A DNA stretch of 64,000 nucleotides from Myotis daubentonii (Eukaryota; Chordata; Mammalia; Chiroptera; Vespertilionidae). The translations under genes and the position numbers were made by a program. The notes beneath the pieces were generated by a model. It worked only from the letters and a program-made list of their open reading frames with translations, did no database searches and was not told the DNA's origin. The DNA lies in contig NC_081849.1 of assembly GCF_963259705.1 (NCBI RefSeq), positions 57,446,093 through 57,510,092 on the forward strand, read 5' to 3'. This document shows, one piece after another, positions 37,810 through 47,500 of this stretch (positions are counted from its first letter, which is position 1; each line of letters starts with the position of its first letter).

Positions 37810-40800
37810 AATATTTCTGGCTGCATAATCTGAGTCAAACTGCTTAACCTTGTTGGCTCAATTTGTCATCTATAAAAATTTCAACTTTACACAATTATGA
37901 ACAACAGACCTACCCCATCTTGATTCATAGCAGAAATTCAAAACAAATTAGTCCCCGTCCCCAAATTTGAAAGACTTTTCGAATGTTAGCATAGATGTCA
38001 GTGACAAAATTTCAGTCTGGTATGAAATGTTTGCTTTAACATGAATGCGTGCTTGGTAACTGTTCCCACCAACTCTGTCCTGACATTTTGAAACTCATGA
38101 CTCAACAAGGGAAACTATGGAATGATGATATTAAAAATATTGAAACTTGAGCCATAACTTAGAAGCCATCTGCTCATGTCCCTATACATGGGGACAGTCC
38201 AGATCTTTCTACTGAGATGTTTATTGGAGCCATGTAGCCATTGACCATATATATGCAAATCAAACCAACATAAAGGTTTAGATCTAATTTTTAGACTGTA
38301 GCAGTCTGAAAACTGTGAGAACTTTGAAAATTGCCTGAATTTCTTAGTTGGGTGTTAAAGTCATACAGGATTAGAACATGACTAAGTGTTACTGAGACTG
38401 CCAAGCTGTGTATGGTAAAATGGAAATGAGGTAAAAATAAGAGTGGCAATGGTATCATTGCTCTTTTTAAATTTTCCAACAAATTATGTAATGAACTGAA
38501 AAGTCACTAGAGTGGGTTTAGTTTAGATCTTGCCATGAATGTGAGAGCCACTGTCATTAACAGAGTTAATAAAATTCTCTAGTCCCCAAGCTAGTATCTA
38601 CAATAATAAAAGTATAATATGCTATTTAGAGTGGACATCCTTCCGGACACCCTTCCTTCCTTCCAAAGTCGCAGTGGGCGGTGGCTGAGGCAGAGGTGGC
38701 AGAGGCCCCTGGACGTAGCGGCGGCAGGCAGGGGCCATGGCTTTTGCACGAATTTCGTGCATTGGGCCTCTGGTTTTAGAATAATAGCATTTTCTCAGAA
38801 TGTGAATAGAGGTCCTTGAGATGACAATAGTCAATGTCATTTTTCTAATGTTAGCTCAAATCATCTTAGCATTATTAAAACTGACCTGCCTATTCATAGT
38901 TAAGGACACCTTGTGACTGGCTACCTAATGATTTCAGTCTTTTTCTTGTCACTTTAAAACAATCCAAATATTCAAGACCCTGAAGGTACAGAGTCTTCAT
39001 AAGGGACAGTCTCTGCTGTGGGCCAAGTCAGGGTGTCTGATGTGCATTTTATTTAGCAAGTTTAGTTCTGTATTTACACATGCTATACTTTGATTAAAGT
39101 AAAAGAAAAATAAATAATGGTCAAAATGAGTGAAGCTAGTTTATCTAAGTTGCTTAGCTTTTTTTCTCTTTCTTTGAAAAACTGCCTAATTTTAGAAAGT
39201 GCTTAGTAAATACTGAAGAAATATACCCGAGATTTATTCTTTTTAAAATCAGTCTTTGTTCTTTCCTCCAAAATATGAGATATTCTGAGCGCTGTTTTCA
39301 TATTAGAATGTTGTCCTCTATGTTTGCTGAAATGTGAGTAGCTTGTTGCATAACAGCCTCTCTTCTCTCTCAGGAACTCTTTCCCGTTAACAGACAGAGT
39401 GTAGATCACTTTGCTAAGTACTTCACCGACGCGGGGCTGAAGGAGCTCTCCGACTTCCTGCGAGTGCAGCAGTCGCTGGGCACCAGGAAGGAGCTGCAGA
39501 AGGAGCTGCAGGAGCGCCTATCTCAGGAATGCCCGATCAAGGAGGTGAGAAACCCGGCCGACCTCACTCCTGACCCACCGAGCCGAGGAGTAACGCAGAC
39601 CGCGTGGCACAAGCTTCACCTTCCTAAGGGGACCTTTATGCAGTGAAGTTAGGCGGACCCATATTTCATACTGTGGGACTTGAGGATAAATGTACACATT
39701 TAAACTTAATTCTTAGGGGGAAATAATCTGCTGAGTGGTGCTGCGCTGATACATAGCGTATAAAAATGCCTTTGCGCTGTACAACTTACTTACAAATTAA
39801 CACTTCACTGAGATGGGGCGTGAGATCATCAAAAGTAATAACTAAAGAATGAATTGTGGACAGCGGCCTTACTTAAACCCGAGATATTATCCGTCAAGAG
39901 CTTTCAAGGTGAGGGTTAGAGGTAAAAGTTAACAGCTTGGTTGCCTTTTTCAAACCTCAAGGAAGTCAGACTGGCTCAGGTGAGCCCTCCTCTGCTGGGC
40001 CCTGGAGATCCCTGCATGGAAAAGAGTCGCTCCTAGAAGCAGGGATGCTCTCTTGTTCTCTGCTGTCCAGCAGCTCCTGGCCAGAGCGAGGCTTATTACT
40101 TTTTGGACTAAAAATAAATCTGCTTTGAAAACAAAGCAGCGTGTTTTCTGTCCCTGTTGTAATCTGACAATAAGTACCAGGAAGGGAGGGACTGAGTCGA
40201 GTGTTTATCTGCCCAAACCTTTCACTCCCCAGGACGGTGAGAGGGAACTTCCCCATCTGCCTGTTATTCTGACGACTCCCTTTCCGTGAAATTTAGGTGG
40301 TGCTCTATGTGAAAGAAGAAATGAAGAGGAATGACCTCCCGGAAACAGCAGTGATAGGCCTGCTGTGGACCTGCATCATGAATGCTGTGGAGTGGAACAA
40401 GAAGGAAGAACTCGTGGCAGAGCAGGCCCTCAAGCACCTGAAGGTACAGGGTCTTCATAAGGGACAGTCCCTGCTGTGGGCCAGGTGCTGCGTGTGACAG
40501 GATGGCCGTCATTCCAGCCTCATTCGCTCAGACTCAGGCCAAACATACAGCTCCTAATTTTTTTCTTTTCAAATTCTCCGCTACCTAAAATGTTTCGGGT
40601 CTGAGCCAATGAAATACCTAAGGATAAGTTTTTACTAGAAACCATGTTCGAAAAGCCACAGAAAAATGATACATTCAGTATTTAAAGTTAAAGAGGAATA
40701 CTGTCTATTGGTTTTCTTTCTGTTCTACACAAGGGAAATTCTTAGTGAATCTTTTTGTTTAAGCCAACTACAAATTAATGTTAGAATTTGAAAAGCATCT

Positions 40801-43800
40801 GGTGGAAGAAATCAGCTGACTCTGTAAATTATCTTTTGTGCGTGGATATGTATGTTTTTACTTCCGTGAATTGTCTTCTTGCTATAAAACTATTAAGAAA
40901 AGTGGGAGACTTAGGTCTGCCTTCAGAGTTGATACTTGAATTGGGCAGTGAAAGACCTCCGAGTATAAAGTAGGTTGGGATGGAAATTAGAGGTAGCTCT
41001 CAGAGACTGAGAGCAGTGCAGGGAGAAACTGCAAGTTCCATTGCCCGGGGAAGGCTCCTGGGGGGAGATGACCGCTGAACTGAGGGGGTCGTAGAGGAAA
41101 CAATGTCTGTCCCTCAGTGACTCAAGCCATGGGAGCTGAGGCAGAGGGAGCAATATGAGCAAAACCATAAAGATGGCCTGGGAGGGGGTCTGAATGTCGG
41201 GAAGGAGAGCCTCACTCCTTGTCTCATTTTCACCATATCCAATAGACAGGCATAGTAGCACAGCATTTATCATCAGAAGTTCACATTTGCCTCCCGTTGG
41301 TAGGTACACTGAGAGAAAGCTGATAAGATGCCGGGATAAAAATTCATTTTGATCCGACACAATGTTGTAATAAGAAGATAATCCAAAAAGTGAATGTTTT
41401 CTAAGCAACTCTCCAGGTTACTGTTGTGATTCAAGTGTTGTCCAGCCTGTCCCTCCCCAGAAAGTTAATGTCTTCACTCCCCCTCCTCCTGCAGCAATAC
41501 GCTCCCCTGCTGGCCGTGTTCAGCTCCCAAGGCCAGTCAGAGCTGATCCTCCTGCAGAAGGTCCAGGAGTACTGCTACGACAACATCCACTTCATGAAGG
41601 CGTTTCAGAAGATCGTGGTTCTCTTTTATAAAGGTATCCGCCCCCGTGGCTCCACCGCTGTGTGTCCACGTTCTGTGGCAGTTCCTTGAGATGTAGGGCC
41701 GGGGGTCAGGCAGAGGGCAACATGGGATTACACTAATCTTTGCTAGCTTTAGGGAGGCAGCCACATTATGTGTAGAGAGAAGAGGCAAATGCTGTACATG
41801 CTGCCCTTAGGAACCAGCCCAGTCAGGCCCCGTTCTCATTGGTGGAATTGGTGATGAACTGGTTATTATGGGGGGGGGGGGGGGGTGAAAAATGTAATTA
41901 CATAAAGTAATTAGGTCTGTTTTTTAATTATAAGGATTAGCTCTAATAACAGTGATTATCAAAATGTTAAGATACCATAAAGCTGACTTTAAAATTACTG
42001 AAATAATTAGCCCTTTTACTTTCTATTTTAGTTATTTGTCCCAGCCATCCTCCTATTTTCCAAGGAAATGGCTATTTTTAGGTATTCACATTTACTGTTC
42101 TTTTCATTGTATTTTTAAGGATTAAGTTTGCCGCGACAACTGGCACGGTCTTTAATGAATGCTAGGGTTTTAACCAATTTCAATCTGTACCGACAGCATA
42201 TAAAAAATGATCCTGGACTATCCTTTGGTCTGTGTTTATGTAGTTTTATCAGGAGAAGAATGTGATAACTGGCAAGTCCCACTTGAAGTTCAGGAGTTGA
42301 TGTTTTTCTCTGGCCAGATCTGAATTAGGTCCTCTTGGATGTAGTCATTTGATAACAATGTCTTGAAATGAAAGCTTAAATGTTACCCAGGGTGACCCAT
42401 GAGAACCAAACAGCTCATGTTACCAGCCCACCTATGGTACCCAGCAGCCAAGAAAAAGAAGCAGGGCCCCCCACCCAGTGGGCATTCTGTCCCCACTGTC
42501 ACTGCTGGCTCCTTATAGAAACTGGTAGAGATGGGTTCTACATTGGCTTTATGGGTGGTCAGTAATTTCTGCTATAGAAAAAAAAATCAAACTGTTTATA
42601 AACTGGTAGCCTAAGCATACATTTTCCTTTCTTGCTGTTTAATTGCTAACCCCACCAACCAGTTTCTCTAACCAAATTTTTTAAAACTTAGACATAGTTG
42701 TTGAGCCTCATCTATAGAAGCACCTAATTTTATTATTGTATTTAATTTACAACAGAATAAACAAACTACTTTTTATCAGTAATGACCTCTAGGTTGCATA
42801 TTGTTAGTACACAGAGACCCAGGGAAAAAGCCCCAAGACTGAGAATCTACCTTCATAAGCAGAGGGCAGGGAAAGACTGGAGAAAGAGGCAGGCCATTCC
42901 AGGCTGGTAATTAAGAGTTTATTAGGGGAAACTTCCCTAGGAGGTGTGTCCTGGGCAGCTGCAAGATGAAGTGGATTTCCTCCCTGCCACTTGGCAGGCA
43001 TCAAAGAATTATATATGATTCCGGTGCGGGGGGCTGTGGGGGGGGGGGGGGAGATTTAGTATGTGAATGCTACCAAAGAATTATATAGGGAAAAGGGGGG
43101 ATAGTCATGGGTACTAGTACTGAGTGCTACCAGGAACAGGTAATTACTTACTTGACCAGGTCAGGGCATTGGCCTGTTTCAGGGACCAGCACGTTACAGG
43201 AGGTGGTGGAGGGGACTGAGTTGTTGGCAGAATGAACATTGACTATGATCTAGTCGTCTCTAAGGTGAGGGATTGTGGTAAGCAGTCTCCGTTCTGGCCT
43301 GGGTCCATCTCATAGGACAGACAGTGGCCATCATGGAATAGTCTTTCCTCCACACATGTGAGCTTTTATAGTTCTTCTTCAGATTTCTCATTTTAACCAT
43401 TAATGTCAACATTTTTCCTCGTTGTACTCCTTTTAAGTAATCTAAAGTTAGTAAGGTCTGTGAGAAGTATGAGCAGGCCCAAGGGAACACAGGAAGGTAA
43501 GTATTAACATCATTTTATTCTTGCCTAGTTGCTTTTGGAAATGAAATCAGGAAACTTTTAAATATATCACTGAGGTGTTTAAATTGAATGTTATTTTTTT
43601 TAGGTAATTGCATAATCTTCAGATTTATGCGTACAGGCTGTTGTCTGCATGGAATGTTTACACGTTTTCTCCTGAGAGCAGGAGCCCCAGGAGTGATCGT
43701 TCCATACCACTGTTAAGAAAGTTATGTGTTTACCTTCTTTCCTTATTTGAAAGGCGGTTTTTACTCTGACCTTATTTCATCCCACAAACACGTAGGCACC

Positions 43801-44548
43801 AAGAGACATTTATTTTTATTGCTTTTATAAGGATTTGGATGCTTTTTGCATGTATTTTGCATGTCTAGAAATGCTTGATGAAAGTCCATTAAAGCACTCC
43901 TTTCCCAGCTCTGATTTGCAAATGAATCACATCGGGAGCTTGTTAGAAGCCCAGACCTTCAGGGGTTCTAATGCCCTAAGTCCCGGGTTAGGATTGAGAA
44001 TTCGCTTCTTAATAGAGTTCCTGGTGGTACTGTGACATTGGTCTGGGACCAGCACCTAAAAGGTGTTTGATGTCAGAGGAATAAATTCCATGAACTATGG
44101 TAGCACATTTAAGATCATACTTACCACTAATTCCATGCACACATATACATTTTACAAATACCAAACTGTGTCTGTTTGCTCTAGTGATATGGATTCCTTT
44201 TATTTATTACTAGAGGCCTGTTGCACGAAGAGATTCGAGCAATAGGCCTTCCCTTCCCTTGGCTGCTGGCACCGGTTTGCCTCTGGCACCCGGGACCCAG
44301 GCCTTCGCTCTGGCCAGAGCCGGCCCCGGGGCCGTCAGGCTTCGCTCCGCCACTTGAAGCCTCTGTATGCAAATTAACCGCCATCTTTGTTGGCTTAATT
44401 TGCATACTCTCCTGATTGGCTGGTTGGTGTGAAGGTATGGTCAATTTACATGTTTGTCTATTATTAGGTAAGATAAGGAACATCTTTACTTCAATGCAAG
44501 TTTTAAAATTATGAAACTCCTCCTTTTCTATTTTAATCTCTCTCATTA

Positions 44549-44592
<44 letters not shown>

Positions 44593-47500
44593 CTTCCCCA
44601 TAAATCCAGAGCAAGAGGACAACAGATAGTTGAGGATGTGGTTACTCATGTCCCCTTTGACAAACCTAGTTATTTTAATGAATGTCATTATTGAAAGATT
44701 TTAAAATATTTTATATAAATAACAGTGTAATAAAAGTGAATAAACTACAATAATGCTTTTCAGCAATGAAAAAAAATGGTAATTGCTCATTTAGTGAAAA
44801 TTCACTTTCTGTATTAAAACCTGGATTTTTATGTTTCTGAGACACTAAGGAAAAATAGTAAATTTATCATTAATTTTCAAACATCACATTATTCACTTTA
44901 AATGATAATGTCTCTTCCTTCTTGAAGCTAAGTACCCTAGTCTCAGCATGGAGGTCTGAAAGTAGAATACCAAATTCTCAAGGACTGTTATTTCCATTGT
45001 GGGTTTTATCAGGTGCAGAAATTTCTTAGGTTAAACTCTGTCTTTCATGCAAATTTTCCTAAAATGTTTCTTATTCTTGTTCTAAAGAAAGGTGAATGGC
45101 CTTCTCACCATATATTCCCAGCATTCTTAAGATAAATTATTTTTTTACTTTGTTCCAGTGTAGCATCTCTAATAAAATTCCTGAATTTCCTGAGTTCCAA
45201 ATGACATAGTATTCAACTTTAATATCTAAATAACTAATGTTGCCTAAAGCTTTGCAATTCTCAAACCACTTTTACAATGTTGTCTCTTTGATCCTAATGA
45301 AAACCTGAGATTTAAATTATAACTGTAGATTGAGAATTACTTAGTTTTTCTCAAGTGAATGAATTTGTCCATTACACATGGGTTGAATGTAGTCCTAACT
45401 GACAGTTTGACAGTTGTTTTGTCAAATGCTAGAAATTAAATAGTCCCTGACTTCCTGAATTTCAGTGTAGGAGAAAGCCAGGAACTAGAGTCAGCATGTC
45501 AGTTGCTGAAATAAAGCTCCCACAGAGGGCTGAGGAGTGGTGGGGTGCCCTTGAAAGGGCACCCAGCTCACAGGTGAAGCTAATTTGGAGGGAAAAGAAA
45601 GGGCTGGGATGAAGAAGCTAGCCAGCTAGGAGAGAAATGTATTTTAATCTCGGAACTCTGCAGTTGGATGTCTGTCTTAGTACTTCTATTGACATATATT
45701 CTTAGTAGGCATTTCTGGGAAATCCCAACAAAGACTTTATAGTCTCCCAATTTTATTTTATTTTATTTTTTAAATCTTTATTGTTGAAAGTATTACATAT
45801 TACCCCGTTTTCCCCATTGACCCCTTCTAGCCTGTCCCCCACCCCAGGCCTCCATCACCCTATTGTCTGTGTCCATGGGTTACACATATCTATACTAATA
45901 AAAGGGTAATATGCTAATTAGACTGGACATCTTCCAGACATCCTTCCGGACAAAGCCATGGTGGCAGGGGCCAAGACAGAGACGGTTAGTAGCGACCAGG
46001 CCGGCAGGGGAGGGCAGTTAGGACCAACCAGGCAGGCAGAGGAGGGCAGTTAGGGGCAACCAGGCAGGTAGGTGAGTGGTTAGGAGCCAGTGGTCCCAGA
46101 TTGCAAGAGGGATGTCCAACTGCCAGTTTAGGCCCAATTCCGCAGTCGGACATCCCTCAAGGGGGTCCAGATTGGAGAGGGTGCAGGTTGGGCTGAGGGA
46201 CCCCCCCATCCTGTGCATGAATTTCATGCACTGGGCCTCTAGTATGTATAGAAGTTCTTTGGTTGATCTCTTCCCACTACCCCTGCCTTCCCTCTGAGAT
46301 TCATCAGTCTGCTCCATGCTTCTGTGTTTCTGGATCTATTTTGTTCATCAGTTTATTTTGTTCATTAGATTCCACATATGAGTGAGATAATGTGATATTT
46401 ATCTTTCTCTGACTGGCTTATTTTGCTTAGCATAATCCTCTAGTCTCCCAATTTTAATTGATTCTTCTCCACTCTTCCTTAGAGGAAAAAAAAAATATAT
46501 GCCTTTTTTTCATTCTCAAGGAGTTTCCTTCCTTTTAGACTTTTCACTAAACAAAAGTTGAATTTCTTAAATGATGTTCATGTTTTGCCTCATAAGTTGC
46601 CCTGTGTGATTGCTTCTGGCCCATGTTTATTATTTATTACCAGACACTAGAAATTTAGTCTAGTCTAGCAGCAAGTATTTATTAGTAACTTAGGTTCTTC
46701 TACAAGCTCAAATTTACACTGTCTGGTTTTTAATGGACAATACATCTAGTAAGTTTTACTTAGTGTCCTTTTCACAATTGTCCTTGACAAACGTTTTAGT
46801 AATTGCATGGCCTCTTTCAGCCTCTGGGGGGCAGTAAAACACAGGAATGAGCTCTGAACTTCAGAAGGAAATACCAAAATACTATTGCTAAACGCAGTCT
46901 TAACCAGCTTTCCAACATTTACGTTGTACCAGATGTAATTCATTAAGGTGAGCAGAAAAATAGAATGTCCCTTTACATGTTTGCCATACTTTTAATTCTA
47001 TTTTTTGTTTTATGACATTAATAATAATAGTTCTATAGGACATACATACAATTTACAAACTGAAAAATATACATATGTTGGGTGTATATGCTCAAAACTG
47101 TCTCATAGGGGAGCATGATCCAAACAATTGGGAGATGGCTGTTCTAAATCAAACATCTTAAAGATGTCAGAGAGATAGATTATATAAGAGAGACTTTAAA
47201 TCTGTGTTTAAGCTAAGTAGTTGAAAAATCTCTGTAAAGCATTCTTGCACAGAAACAAGTCACTTCCTCAGGCTTCTCACCTCTAGAAAAACTAGGTTTT
47301 GATGGAAAGTGGGTGGGGAAGTTTTCTCATCGTTGTGAGTGGAGGATGTGGAGGTGGGAACAGAAAAAGCTAAAAGACTAGAAGCTAAGAGTAATTCCAT
47401 AGGACTCCTGATTCAATCTTTTATATCCAGTTTTTATATCCAGACTTCCTCTTTCCTTCGAAAAATGTAGTATATTTAATTATTAAAATAAATAAAAACC

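Larger units (their letters stand above)
35314..39373 (+). other. BZW2 intron 7
   Basis: This repeat-rich intron holds a Helitron (35843-36075), an old repeat interrupted by a hAT MITE dimer (36824-36981), a hAT MITE (37087-37301), a Ves SINE with a long (AT)n tail, a Helitron (38597-38773) and the 56-bp copy of the exon 9 donor region (38973-39028). Confidence 0.85.

Noticed and set aside
37643..37828. 61-codon ORF with repeated Ile-Tyr
   Set aside because: Translation of the (AT)n tail of a Ves SINE.
40923..41408. 161-codon ORF on the minus strand in BZW2 intron 9
   Set aside because: No recognisable domain, antisense to an intron, low-complexity Leu/Ser-rich composition and no conserved neighbours; most likely chance.
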